This document shows positions 11,101 through 24,533 of a DNA stretch of 64,000 nt, piece after piece. The notes under the pieces are model-generated. The model saw only the letters and a list, made by a program, of their open reading frames with translations. It was not told the origin of the DNA and made no database searches. This stretch comes from Mytilus galloprovincialis (Eukaryota; Mollusca; Bivalvia; Mytilida; Mytilidae). The stretch is taken from assembly GCF_965363235.1 (NCBI RefSeq), contig NC_134839.1:94507743-94571742 (forward strand), written 5' to 3'. Every line of letters begins with the position of its first letter. Within the stretch, counting starts at the first letter, position 1. The position numbers and the translations under genes were made by a program.

Positions 11101-13775
11101 TTTGAAAAGTGCAAAGCCTTTGAGACGTTACGCACGGTGTTCGGTTTAGTAATGGTTTTTCAATTGTGTCATCCTACTTCTGTACCAAACGTCAAAGCTT
11201 TGCAGCTTTTTATAAAACGGCTTGCATTTTGATGTTTAAATTTTTATTTAAAAAAAAACCACAACGTGTTAACATGACTGATTACTAGTATATATTTTTG
11301 ACATCATATTCTTAACTAAATGAAAGTGTATATTTCAAATATTTGTCACTGCCCAAGCATGTCAATTGTTGCAAAATGCATTTATATATCCTCTATGATA
11401 TTATCAACATCTTAAATATGTGTCTTTCAAGAAGATTATAATGAAAAATAATCCTTGTTCAGGTCAATCGCAGCAACAGCAACTATTTATCCTCTGTTTG
11501 CTTTATCTATAATTCTAGTTTCATCCTCAGATTTTAAAATGAAAACGGTAGTTTATAATTGTTGATTTTATTTAAAATTAAAAAGTCATCATCAGTCCTT
11601 GAAATATAATGAGTAATTTCAAATGCGTCTGTTTGTCGGATGCGTGGAAATGACGTTTAGTGTAAACAACATATACAATCGTACCAGCAGACGCATCTAT
11701 GTTACTAGAATCCAAAAACGAAAGCTTCGGCATGTGCTACATATATATTCTTCCGAAAATTTAGAGTAATATTTTGATAAATTTACATGTAAATTAACAC
11801 ATGAAAATCGCTGGATCATATCAAGAAAATCATGATTGAATCATGCTTTTAGAGCTGTCTATGCGGTATGGGCTTTGCTCATTGTTGAAGGCCGTACGGT
11901 GACCTACAACTGTTAATTTATGTGTCACTTGGTTTAAAATGCAATTCTTTTGCATTAAAAATACCTAATCTTTTGCATGATACTTTTATTTATCAAACGC
12001 TTTTACGATCAGCAAATGGCTTAAAAATTTTGATGGAAGTCAAATTTTCTTGTTGATTTAAATAATTATTAAAAAAAAAATATCTCCCAAAATAATATCA
12101 TGACACAGAACGTGTCAAATGCTAAAGACACAACATTCTACACGTTCAGTTAATGGGAAATACAATTATATATTATAACGTAAAATTCACGTTTCGTGCA
12201 AAAATCGTTCAATTTGGACGTGGTAACATTTATGGGAGGGAGACACGGACAACTGGATGGAAATTGATGAAAAATTTGGCGTGTCCTTAACCTTGAAGGC
12301 TTAACCAAATCTTTAAAAAAAATCACATTTCAGTAATAACATTTGTTTGCATAGTTCATTTGTCTGTCACAAATCTAAAATACCCTAAATTATCATCGTA
12401 CTCAACAATCTTGAACAATGGCTCTATGGTAACATTTACGGGAGACACGGAAAATACTGAAAAAAAAAAATAAAATGGGAGACGCTGTTAAAAATAAAAA
12501 TATTTTTTTAAAATTCAATAAAGTCACATTTTTATGTAGAGGTGGCGAACCTTTCCTATTATTTATGTATAAATATTATAATATTGAAATGTTAGCTTTC
12601 ATTTTTGTGTACTCGAATTTTCAAATCTTACAGCTATATGGAATTTCGAACATGGCTGCTAGATTGCGAACTGACAGGATATTTATCGTGACCGTTTAAC
12701 ATAATAAATATGATCATATCATATCCCATCTGTACATATTTTATCGAAATCCATTTAGTATTTTTTCTTCGTTTATATTTGGATGGTTGGCCCTTGTTGT
12801 TGCGTCTTACACGGCAAATACGGCAAATTATGAACACAAAATCATTGTTTAATCATAAAATGAGACATAACATTAAATTTATTGAAATCAGGTTTTATTT
12901 AATTTCGATTCAAATGAAAAATCAAGACAAGTTACTATTCAATAATGCGTAGATTTGATTTGTTTTTGTCATACTTATGCATCAAGAAATGGTCAAATTA
13001 AACATAGACCGAGTACCGTGCGTAACGTCTTTAAAAGCGGATGGATTCGTGTCCTCGGATACATTATTTGTTATCATTTTTATCTATGAATGACAAGACA
13101 ATCTCAGTATTTGTTGAACTAGCTCTGTCCGTCTTCAAGATACACCATTAATGGTATATAGCGAAATTATTAGCACCCTTTAGTGTAAAATCATATCTCA
13201 AATAGATTTAAAGGTTCACAATTTTGTTTCATTCTAGTACAGTAATATCAAAATATTTGCACAAATAAGTAATGAGACTTTGATGAAACATATACTGTCG
13301 GGAAAATATTTATTTCATATGAAAAATTCATTTAAGTTATGTAGTAAGGTCGCAGATATAGATAGAAACGAAGATCCATAAATAAAAGGAAAAAAGGAAA
13401 AATACACGAAATTAATGGTTTCATATTGCAATCAAATCAGCTAGATTGAATAGGGAATCTCATTTGCTTTCATTACTGTTCTTTATTTAAAATGAACCTT
13501 GAAAATAAATCAACGATACAGTGCACTATGGAATCCAAAATCCGACTTCTAGCATGGATTCATTTATTTATCTCAAGTAGAAACTATTGCTATTCCCCGA
13601 GATTGTAACATCATCAACTTTGCAGTCCTTATGCACCAATATGTATGATTTCATATTCATTCTTGAATGTTTTGTAGTCTCTAGTTTTTGTAATATAATG
13701 TGAGCTTACATTCTGCCTAATCAGAAAAGTGGATATAAGACAGTTGTTTGCATGTCTAGACTTGAAGACTTGTGC
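11101..13775. other. intergenic, no gene seen
   Basis: AT-rich DNA with no convincing coding signal. A minus-strand fragment of the dispersed mussel-type repeat lies at 11,857-11,937. A 'ggtaacattta(t/c)gggag...gacacgga' segment occurs twice, near 12,221 and 12,428, about 200 bp apart. Confidence 0.5.
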
Positions 13776-13873
13776 GTGCTGTTTCTGGTAGCAGCGTCAA
13801 CAATTTGTTGAAGTTTTCAATATAGTGCTATTTCTGGCGGCGGCGTCAACAATTTGTTGAAGTTTTTAATAAA
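13776..13873. repeat. 49-bp tandem duplication
   Basis: Two near-identical 49-bp copies sharing GCGTCAACAATTTGTTGAAG. Non-coding. Confidence 0.85.
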
Positions 13874-13910
13874 GACCAGTTTAATTGGTTACCACATATA
13901 TATGAAAAAA

Positions 13911-14255
13911 AGATGTGGTATGATTGCCAATGAGACAACTCTCCACAAGAGACCAAAATGACACAGAAATTGATAACTATAGGTCACCGTGCGGCCCTCA
14001 ACAATGAGCAAAGCCCACACCACATAGTCAGCTATAAAAGGCCCCGAAATGACAATGTAAAACAATTCAAACGAGAAAACTAAGTTAACGGCCTACTTTA
14101 TGTACAAAAAAATGAACAAAAAACAAATACGTAGCACATAAACAAACGACAACCACTGAATTACAGGCTCCTGACTTGGGACACGCACTTATATACAGAA
14201 TGTGGCAGGGTTAAAAATGTTAGCGGGATCCAACCCTTCCCTAACCTGGTTTGCA
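13911..14255 (+). repeat. dispersed mussel-type repeat (GATGTGGTATGA family)
   Basis: It begins AGATGTGGTATGATTGCCAA and continues with 'gagacaactctccacaagagacc', a 'gtcaccgtgcggcc' block and 'ggctcctgacttggga'. Other copies lie at 36,968 (+), 39,878 (+), 61,588 (+), 29,255-29,520 (-), 11,857 (-) and a fragment at 55,150 (+). It is non-coding, a short interspersed element of unknown class. This copy ends just outside the foldback transposon. Confidence 0.8.
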
Positions 14256-14297
14256 AGTTAAAAATATTTGGTATGAATTTGAAATGTTATTGGTAAA

Positions 14298-14306
14298 TCT
14301 CATTTC
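14298..14306. repeat. 9-bp target-site duplication, left copy
   Basis: TCTCATTTC lies directly before the left terminus GGCTATTGGTAC of the 12.5-kb element. The identical 9 bp follow the right terminus at 26,803-26,811. Confidence 0.9.
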
Positions 14307-14694
14307 GGCTATTGGTACTTTACGGAACGGAACGGAATTTCATTTAAGGTATCCAAAGGGGGCATTTATCAAAATTTCGAAAAATCTTTAAAACAAAACA
14401 AACTTTAAAATTTCTGTGTTTTACGGTTTTCCATATACAAATAACACAAATGTATACTTAATCTCATCTTCACAGGTGAAATGTGTAATAATATAACATC
14501 GGAAAATATTCTGTAGATGAATATGTCGGATTGTCCTGATAAATTATCATGAAATTAACGCATTTGCAAGTCATGCATTATGATATCTAGACTGACCTCA
14601 CGTCGTCCTTGATTAGAGACAGTGATCAAGTTGAATCTGATTTAAACTTTTTAATTTATTTTTCCGTTCCGTTCCGTTCCGCAAAGTACCAATT

Positions 14695-17600
14695 GCTCTG
14701 AGGAATTGGTATTTAACGGAAAAAACGGAAACAGACATCTTTAATGTAATTAAAGCAGTATGATAACAAAAATTGTCTGACACCTCTTTTTGCATGAGTG
14801 GTATGTGTTTTAGATAGCATTTTCGACTTGATCAATAATACAAAATTTAACACAAAGGCAGGTTACACAAAAAGTCTTTCTCCTTCCATCGGTAATTATA
14901 TTTTAAAAAAGAGGCCTTCAACAGCCCGTTCCGACGATGATTAGAGACAGTGATCAAGTTGAATCTGATTTAAACTTTTTAATTTATTTTTCCGTTCCGT
15001 TCCGTTCCGCAAAGTACCAATTGCTCTGAGGAATTGGTATTTAACGGAAAAAACGGAAACAGACATCTTTAATGTAATTAAAGCAGTATGATAACAAAAA
15101 TTGTCTGACACCTCTTTTTGCATGAGTGGTATGTGTTTTAGATAGCATTTTCGACTTGATCAATAATACAAAATTTAACACAAAGGCAGGTTACACAAAA
15201 AGTCTTTCTCCTTCCATCGGTAATTATATTTTAAAAAAGAGGCCTTCAACAGCCCGTTCCGACGATGATTAGATACAGTGATCAAGTTGAATCTGATTTA
15301 AACTTTTTAATTTATTTTTCCGTTCCGTTCCGTTCCGCAAAGTACCAATTGCTCTGAGGAATTGGTATTTAACGGAAAAAACGGAAACAGACATCTTTAA
15401 TGTAATTAAAGCAGTATGATAACAAAAATTGTCTGACACCTCTTTTTGCATGAGTGGTATGTGTTTTAGATAGCATTTTCGACTTGATCAATAATACAAA
15501 ATTTAACACAAAGGCAGGTTACACAAAAAGTCTTTCTCCTTCCATCGGTAATTATATTTTAAAAAAGAGGCCTTCAACAGCCCGTTCCGACGATGATTAG
15601 AGACAGTGATCAATTTGAATCTGATTTAAACTTTTTAATTTATTTTTCCGTTCCGTTCCGTTCCGCAAAGTACCAATTGCTCTGAGGAATTGGTATTTAA
15701 CGGAAAAAACGGAAACAGACATCTTTAATGTAATTAAAGCAGTATGATAACAAAAATTGTCTGACACCTCTTTTTGCATGAGTGGTATGTGTTTAGATAG
15801 CATTTTCGACTTGATCAATAATACAAAATTTAACACAAAGGCAGGTTACACAAAAAGTCTTTCTCCTTCCATCGGTAATTATATTTTAAAAAAGAGGCCT
15901 TCAACAGCCCGTTCCGACGATGATTAGAGACAGTGATCAAGTTGAATCTGATTTAAACTTTTTAATTTATTTTTCCGTTCCGTTCCGTTCCGCAAAGTAC
16001 CAATTGCTCTGAGGAATTGGTATTTAACGGAAAAAACGGAAACAGACATCTTTAATGTAATTAAAGCAGTATGATAAAAAAAAATGTCTGACACCTCTTT
16101 TTGCATGAGTGGTATGTGTTTTAGATAGCATTTTCGACTTGATCAATAATAAAAAATTTAACACAAAGGCAGGTTACACAAAAAGTCTTTCTCCTTCCAT
16201 CGGTAATTATATTTTAAAAAAGAGGCCTTCAACAGCCCGTTCCGACGATGATTAGAGACAGTGATCAAGTTGAATCTGATTTAAACTTTTTAATTTATTT
16301 TTCCGTTCCGTTCCGTTCCGCAAAGTACCAATTGCTCTGAGGAATTGGTATTTAACGGAAAAAACGGAAACAGACATCTTTAATGTAATTAAAGCAGTAT
16401 GATAACAAAAATTGTCTGACACCTCTTTTTGCATGAGTGGTATGTGTTTTAGATAGCATTTTCGACTTGATCAATAATACAAAATTTAACACAAAGGCAG
16501 GTTACACAAAAAGTCTTTCTCCTTCCATCGGTAATTATATTTTAAAAAAGAGGCCTTCAACAGCCCGTTCCGACGATGATTAGAGACAGTGATCAAGTTG
16601 AATCTGATTTAAACTTTTTAATTTATTTTTCCGTTCCGTTCCGTTCCGCAAAGTACCAATTGCTCTGAGGAATTGGTATTTAACGGAAAAAACGGAAACA
16701 GACATCTTTAAATGTAATTAAAGCAGTATGATAAAAAAAAATGTCTGACACCTCTTTTTGCATGAGTGGTATGTGTTTTAGATAGCATTTTCGACTTGAT
16801 CAATAATAAAAAATTTAACACAAAGGCAGGTTACACAAAAAGTCTTTCTCCTTCCATCGGTAATTATATTTTAAAAAAGAGGCCTTCAACAGCCCGTTCC
16901 GACGATGATTAGAGACAGTGATCAAGTTGAATCTGATTTAAACTTTTTAATTTATTTTTCCGTTCCGTTCCGTTCCGCAAAGTACCAATTGCTCTGAGGA
17001 ATTGGTATTTAACGGAAAAAACGGAAACAGACATCTTTAATGTAATTAAAGCAGTATGATAAAAAAAAAAAAAATGTCTGACACCTCTTTTTGCATGAGT
17101 GGTATGTGTTTTAGATAGCATTTTCGACTTGATCAATAAAAAAAAATTTAACACAAAGGCAGGTTACACAAAAAGTCTTTCTCCTTCCATCGGTAATTAT
17201 ATTTTAAAAAAGAGGCCTTCAACAGCCCGTTCCGACGATGATTAGAGACAGTGATCAAGTTGAATCTGATTTTTAAACTTTTTAATTTATTTTTCCGTTC
17301 CGTTCCGTTCCGCAAAGTACCAATTGCTCTGAGGAATTGGTATTTAACGGAAAAAACGGAAACAGACATCTTTAATGTAATTAAAGCAGTATGATAACAA
17401 AAATTGTCTGACACCTCTTTTTGCATGAGTGGTATGTGTTTTAGATAGCATTTTCGACTTGATCAATAATACAAAATTTAACACAAAGGCAGGTTACACA
17501 AAAAGTCTTTCTCCTTCCATCGGTAATTATATTTTAAAAAAGAGGCCTTCAACAGCCCGTTCCGACGATGATTAGAGACAGTGATCAAGTTGAATCTGAT

Positions 17601-18052
17601 TTAAACTTTTTAATTTATTTTTCCGTTCCGTTCCGTTCCGCAAAGTACCAATTGCTCTGAGGAATTGGTATTTAACGGAAAAAACGGAAACAGACATCTT
17701 TAATGTAATTAAAGCAGTATGATAAAAAAAAATGTCTGACACCTCTTTTTGCATGAGTGGTATGTGTTTTAGATAGCATTTTCGACTTGATCAATAATAA
17801 AAAATTTAACACAAAGGCAGGTTACACAAAAAGTCTTTCTCCTTCCATCGGTAATTATATTTTAAAAAAGAGGCCTTCAACAGCCCGTTCCGACGATGAT
17901 TAGAGACAGTGATCAAGTTGAATCTGATTTTTAAACTTTTTAATTTATTTTTCCGTTCCGTTCCGTTCCGCAAAGTACCAATTGCTCTGAGGAATTGGTA
18001 TTTAACGGAAAAAACGGAAACAGACATCTTTAATGTAATTAAAGCAGTATGA
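14695..18052 (-). repeat. 328-bp module array, left arm
   Basis: About eleven modules spaced 327-335 bp before an insertion at 18,060; the array resumes at 19,455. The module boundary is taken at the constant 9-bp spacer GCTCTGAGG (14,695, 15,023, 15,351, 15,679, about 16,006 and so on). Each module starts AATTGGTATTTAACGG and ends CCGCAAAGTACCAATT, that is, inverted copies of the transposon's own end. Differences are mainly A-run length, for example in the 'gtatgata(c)aaaaa' tract. The repeated 60-codon minus frame in each unit is a by-product of repetition, not a gene. Confidence 0.95.
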
Positions 18053-18059
18053 TAAAAAA

Positions 18060-19454
18060 CAAGAGGCTCTCAAGAGCCTGAATCGCTCACCTTAATTCTT
18101 TTGGTTAAATCTCTCATCAATGATTATTTTGGCTTTTCAATTTATTTAAATGTTTTTTGGATCGTCCTATTTTCTTCAAAAGCCAAAAAAAATAATCATT
18201 TTCTCCTATGTTCTATTTTAGCCATAGGAGCTATGTTTCTTGACATACAAGGAAATAAAATATAAAATTTATACTAGATACTCTGAAACTCATTTAGCCT
18301 AAGTTTGGCTGAAATTGATACAGCAGTTTCAAAGGAGAAGATTTTTTAAAGTAAGTCAACATGATGAACAAATTGTGAAAAAAGTCTTTAAAGGGCAATA
18401 ACTCCTTAAGGGGTCAATTGACAATTTTGGTCAAATTGACTTAATTGAAGATCTTACTTTGCTGAACATTATTGCTGTTTACAGTTTATCTCTATCTATA
18501 ATAATATTCAAGATAATAACCAAAAACAGCAAAATTTCCTTAAAATTACCAATTCAGGGGCAGCAACCCAACAACAGGTTGTCTGATTCATCTGAAAATT
18601 TTAGGGCAGATAGAAATTGACCTGATAAACAATATTACCCAACGTCAGATTTGCTCTAAATGCTTTGGTTTTTTAGTTATAAGCCAAAAACTGCATTTGA
18701 CCCCTATGTTCTACTTTTAGCAATGGCGACCATGTTTGTTGATAGATCATAACTTCGGATACAATTTACAAACTAGATACCCTAAGGAACATTCAGTTAA
18801 AGTTTGGAAGTATTTGGCCCAGTAGTTTCAGAGGAGAAGATTTTTGTAAAAGATTACTAAGATTTACGAAAAATGGTTAAAAATTGACTATAAAGGGCAA
18901 TAACTCCTAAAGGGGTCAACTGACCATTTCCGTCATGTTGACTTATTTGTAAATCTTACTTTGCTGAACATTATTCCTGTTTACAGTTTATCTCTATCTA
19001 TAATAATATTCAAGATAATAACCAAAAACAGCAAAATTTCCTTACAATTACCAATTCAGGGGCAGCAACCCAACAACGGGTTGTCATATTCATCTGAAAA
19101 TTTCAGGGCAGATAGATCTTGACCTGATAAACAATATCACCCCATGTCAGATTTGCTCTAAATGCTTTGGTTTTTGAGTTATAAGCCAAAAACTGCATTT
19201 GACCCCTATGTTCTATTTTTAGCAATGGCGACCATGTTTGTTGATAGATCAAAACTTCGGATACAATTTATAAATTAGATACCCTAAGGAACATTCAGTT
19301 AAAGTTTGAAAGTATTTGGCCCAGTAGTTTCAGAGGAGAAGATTCTTGAAATAGTTTACGACGACAGACGACGGACGACAGACGACAGACGACGGACGAC
19401 GACGGACGCCAAGTGATGGCATAAGCTCACTTGTCCCTTCGGGACAGGTGAGCT
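18060..19454 (+). mobile_element. nested repeat with hairpin ends inside the array
   Basis: It interrupts one 328-bp module. It starts with a small hairpin (AGGCTCTCAAGAGCCT) and 'tcgctcacc', holds two copies of a block of about 500 bp ('agggcaataactcct', 'caattcaggggcagcaaccca'), then a GACGACGGAC microsatellite. It ends in a hairpin, GCTCACTTGTCCC / GGGACAGGTGAGC, and TAAAAA. An A-rich stretch (TAAAAA) is present on both sides. A relative occupies 29,604-31,441. Internal tandem blocks, a microsatellite and a 3' hairpin followed by CTAA resemble non-autonomous Helitron/Helentron-type (pearl-like) elements; that class is an inference. Confidence 0.75.
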
Positions 19455-19850
19455 AAAAATGTCTGACACCTCTTTTTGCATGAGTGGTATGTGTTTTAGA
19501 TAGCATTTTCGACTTGATCAATAATAAAAAAATTAACACAAAGGCAGGTTACACAAAAAGTCTTTCTCCTTCCATCGGTAATTATATTTTAAAAAAGAGG
19601 CATTCAACAGCCCGTTCCGACGATGATTAGAGACAGTGATCAAGTTGAATCTGATTTAAACTTTTAAATTTATTTTTCCGTTCCGTTCCGTTCCGCAAAG
19701 TACCAATTGCTCTGAGGAATTGGTATTTAACGGAATCAACGGAAACAGACATCTATAATGTAATAAAAGCAGTATGATAAAAACAAGTCAGACCCTTCTT
19801 TTTTGAATGAGTGGTAAGTGTTTTAGATAGCATTTCGACTGGATCAATAT

Positions 19851-20647
19851 TTAAATAAACAGCTGCGCCATGAGCGCATGATACGCCCGTCGTCTTGTGA
19901 AAAAAACATAAATCTTTTTTGAATAACACAGGGTTGTACAGGATGTCATGCTTAGTATATCCTGACTCATTCCTTATTCCCGCTCAATAGGAAGATTGTA
20001 CAAGATGTATTTGGAAACCCGTCGCAACATTAGCCTGTTAAGTTTTAAGCAATAGAGATACAGCGCAACATGTGAAAAAAACCCTCTTTTTTTACAAAAT
20101 CTCAATAACTCGAAAATATAAAAATGAATCATCACCAAAAAGTATACAGATCTTTAGATTAATATAACAAAGAAGTGTGTAAAGTTTTAAGCAATAATCA
20201 TAAATCGTTTTTGAGATATGGTGCGACATGTAAACCCCCCCTTTTTTTTACAAAATACTCAATAACTCAAAAATGACATTTTGAATCATCACCAAAAAGT
20301 ATACAGATATTAAGATTAATATAACTAAGAAGCCTTTGAAGTTTTAAGCCATAATCAAGAATCGTTTTTGAGATACGGTGCGACATGTGAAAAAAACACA
20401 CCCCTGTTTTAGTTACAAAGTGCCATAACTCAAAAAGTTGTAATCTTATTTTCACAAAAAAGTATACAGATCATTTGACCATCATAAGAAACAACTATGT
20501 TAAGTTTCATGAAATTTGGATAAGTCGTTCTCAAGTTACGGTGCGACATGTTTACACCAGACAGACGGACAGACGGACGGACGGACGGACGGACACTGGA
20601 CATTTGTATACCATAAGACGTCCCGTCAAAATTGACGGACGTATAAA
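19851..20647 (+). mobile_element. second nested repeat, crossing the inner palindrome edge
   Basis: It splits another 328-bp module: module sequence stops at 'ggatcaata' and resumes at 'aacacaaagacagg' (about 20,649). It begins with 'aacagctgcgccatgagcgc', carries three related blocks of about 155 bp (about 20,068-20,540, each with 'atcaccaaaaagtatacaga' and 'ggtgcgacatgt'), and ends with a GACG microsatellite and 'gacggacgtataaaa'. Only its first 55-60 bp recur in the right arm (24,534-24,592). Confidence 0.8.
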
Positions 20648-23600
20648 AAATAACACAAAGACAGGTTAGACAAAAGGTCTTTCTACTTCCATTGGTAATT
20701 ATAAATTAAAAAAGGGGCCTTCCGAAGATGATAAGAAACAGTGATCCCCATTTCCATTCTCAATTTTATATTAGAAACAAGGTCTCATAAATATTAAAAC
20801 ATATGTTTAAAATATATCTTCATAAAAATATGAGCACTAAACACTGGTTTACACTATAATAAAAAAATGTTTGCAAATTGTTAAAACATTTTCGGATTTA
20901 TCAAAGCACTATAAAAAATGGTAACTCCTTAAAAGTCATAAAACCACAATAATAACCGCTGTTAATCAAAGTATTTATAAAAACTAAAAGTCTGTTCTGT
21001 TACAAAACCTATAGGCAAAGGTCTTACTATAATATCAGCGGGAAATTTCGGTTCTAGAGGTGCATTCCGTATTTAATCTGCAGGGGCGGATGCAGGAATT
21101 TTCGAAAGAGGGGGTGCTAACCCAGGTAACTCAGGGCAAAGGGGGGGGGGGTGCAAAACATATGTCCCGATACAAATGCATTGATCGGCAAAAATAAAGG
21201 GGGGGTGCGCACCCCCGGAACCCCCCCCCCCCTGGATCCGCCACTGAATCTGGTTTTTTTCTCCTATCTCCTGATGACAGCTGGTGTGTCCGTAGATATT
21301 GTTTAAATTTTCTATATTTTCACTTTTTAATTAGTTTACCTGCACAATGGCGCAGAAGCAATATTTATTTTTTGGCGCAAATGAAAAACTACAACTTTTA
21401 AGAATTGGCGCAAAAGCAATGCGTACTTAAATATCAATCAAATTTGACCGTGCCCACAAAACGATTGTTCAAATTACGAATAGTTTCAGCTTAAAATCCA
21501 TGGCACTCTAAAATGTAGATTTTTTAAATCACATAAATTCCATATCGATATACGTATATTTGGATCTATGCAATATGTTTATCTGGACATCAGCATGCTA
21601 GCTGTAATGACTCCCATCTATTCTTTGCGGGCATTAAATAATGGACTTCATTAAAGATAACCGTTTTATTTATTGTCATATAATCCACTCTATTAACACA
21701 ATGTAGCATGAATAACAAAGGTATGCTGGTGTTCAATGAATGATTACAAATGCTGACAGGTAAGTATAACTCCAAACTGAACGTGAACATCAAACGGTAA
21801 AAAGCTGAAAGAACAAATAAAAACTCAATATAAAACCTATCAATCAAAAAGATTTGCCAAAACATACAAAAATACAAAGTTGGCTTATGACACTAATTGT
21901 GTTCCATACATTCACATAAAAAATACAAGTATTAACAATATATCAAGTTTGTAACATAACTGTGAGTCAAAACTGGTGTGTTCAGCTTTTAATGTGTTGA
22001 AAACTCGACAAGTATCAAACATTATGTATGCAAATTATGACACGAATTGCTTTCCATACTTTAAAAATAACGAAATGAGGGGGGTGCTATGAATCATACA
22101 AAAATTACCAAAAAGGGTATTTGAATGTTTATAGAACATTTTTATAGTGTAAATGTTGTATCTGTGTGTTTACAAGTAATAACAAACGGTTGTGAAACAA
22201 TAAAACAAATAATCTGGTGAAGTGGCATATTTGTCATCATTGTCATTTACCCAACGTTTTATACGTCATCAAAACACAATACATGTTATATATGTTTACA
22301 ATAAACAGTTCTTCAAATTGTCAATATGCTATAAACTAATACTGTGCCGGAATCTGGCAGATATATCAATAAATGATGCTGAATCATCAACGTGAGCATG
22401 TAAATAAGGGGAAATTACAAAAGAGGGGAAAGTAACAAAGAAGATAGTAAATGTAAGTCAACTTTCGGAAACATCATGAAATAATTACGGACGAGTCAGT
22501 ACACTAGCTTAGTTCCGTCATTTCAATAACATGGATGGCAATATGTTTGATTGATCTAACCATACGTTAACCAGTGTCCTTTGAATACAGTGATCATGCA
22601 TGATGTGAACATTTTTTTCTATAGACATAGGTAGATTTGATTAATCCAAATAATATAGGTAGATAAAGCATACCGGTGTCCATGCAATTCATAATGCAAT
22701 ACAACAATATATAGAAATAAATTATGTTTTTTTTATGAAATGTATGTGCTTATGCAACATTATCAAACTGCTGTAATGCATTAGTTATAAACTTTGAAAG
22801 AACCGATGACTTTTCATTCGTTTTTAAACTCAAATGTACTTAAATAGCACATTTTAAACCGTAAGAAATTGGTTTATCTCTCGAAAAAACCTGAACTGTT
22901 CTCGAAAAAACCCGAACTGCTCTCGAAAAAACTTGGACAGATGGAAATGAATATACCCTTAAAATTGCCTTTTAATTACAATAACTAAATCTTTTGTTAT
23001 AGCATATGTAAATGTAAGGATATAAAGACATCATGTGTGCATGCTCTTTGAAATTTGCATTGGTATGTGTATAGAAATTGCTTTTTTCTATATTTTGGCA
23101 TAAAAGCATTATTAGGCCAAATCAAACTTTTTTAACTGCAAAGTATGTATGGTTGGCAACATCCTTTCATCACAAATACTTACTTAACTTGTTTGATCTT
23201 GTAAATTTAGTTTAAGCATTTATTTTACGTGTTACAGGAAAACATGTCTGTTTGTTTACATTTTTAGTCATAATCTCTCGAAAAAACTGGACGCTCTCGA
23301 AAAAACCCGATCTCAACCGGACACTATACCTACGGTGGTAATACTGATACGTATTATTACATATCAGTAAAAAAAATCTACAAACAGTATGTTAATAAAG
23401 AGTTATGAAGTAAAATGTACATGGGACAAAATCACAAAAAATACATAGAATAATACAAATTATCAATGAACAGGTGTTATATGTCAGTTTGGTATGGTCA
23501 AGACGTTTGGTAAAGATAACATCCTTTTAAGAGAGTTATCTCGCCTTAACCAGTTATGGGGTTTTTCGTATTGCGGATTGCATTCCGTATTTGTATGATA

Positions 23601-24533
23601 TGTTAGTTGATTTGTTCTCTTGATTTATTGTTACCATTCCATGTAGATGTGTTTTTGAAGAATAGAATTTATTAACTTGAATATTCGTTTATTATCTATG
23701 CCAGAAAGGAGCATTAAACAGGGCTTTACTTGACAGTGGATGTAGAGTCTGCAACAAAAAACGAATCATAGTATATTTTTAGCATTCTTTTAAACACATA
23801 CAGTAGACTACTAATACTAATATTCTCTTAGAAATCAAAGACGGTTACTTCGAAGTCGATAATAGGGCTATCTTAACTAGTTATCGTAAGTGTATACTAA
23901 GATAGCCGTTAAATTGTTAAGATAACCCACGAGGGGATTGCAGATACTCTCTTATCACCATCGTAATCTTCTTGTAAAGCGTTTTCTCTTAAATGAAACT
24001 TAAGATAGGTTTTCATGATACAGGGGCCCGCGGTAACAAGAAACTTCTCTTAAAGTCTTCGTAAGTCATAGTTTACGATTACACAAAGAATGCATTAAGG
24101 GTCCTTTTAAGAGTGTATCAAAAAGCATTCTATTTTCGTTCTTTTCTTTCCCATAACTTCGTTTGATAAAACCCTTAAAACATTCTTAGTCTAAGCGCAC
24201 TTATTAATTTTCGGACTTATCCGACAACGTTTTCTTTGAAATTCTTTGATTTACATGTTAGTTTGTCCCGAAAAAATCTAGTGAAATGTTTGTATCGTAG
24301 GGCTATCATGACTAGCAGTGACACGGACAGTGAATTAAATGTATGCAATTACTTTTGCAAATAATCTTACATGTTTTCAATTTGTTTCTTAATCCGTTAT
24401 AAATCAAGAGGACTTGAGCGGCCAAGCAATACACGTACAGTTTCATTCCCTGACATTCCTGATGTGTAAAATAAAGGTCATTTTCATTCTAAGATAGGTT
24501 GATGTGTGGGTAGAACCGCACTTACATTAAAAT
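19910..24533. other. central region of the foldback element, non-coding
   Basis: After the end of the nested repeat and a decayed module remnant (about 20,649-20,757), this is AT-rich single-copy-looking DNA with one MITE (21,081-21,246). The longest frame (21,590-21,877, minus, 95 codons) shows no transposase-like residues. Repeated TCTCGAAAAAAC motifs occur at 22,877-22,935 and 23,276-23,310. Short inverted 'gctatctta / taagatagc' strings lie around 23,870-23,910. Confidence 0.7.
21081..21246. mobile_element. palindromic MITE, CAGGGGCGGAT...ATCCGCCACTG
   Basis: It is 166 bp with inverted ends (CAGGGGCGGATGCAGG and CCTGGATCCGCCACTG) and internal G and C runs. A 6-bp direct repeat AATCTG flanks it (21,075-21,080 and 21,247-21,252). 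It is the same family as the element at 1,318. It inserted into the centre of the foldback element, so it is younger than that sequence. Confidence 0.8.

Noticed and set aside
14613-18027. Repeated minus-strand frames of 60-92 codons, one per 328-bp unit (plus-strand twins at 24,901-26,459)
   Set aside because: They exist only because the repeat is tandem; they share no start context or domain, and indels in A-runs change them freely. Not genes.
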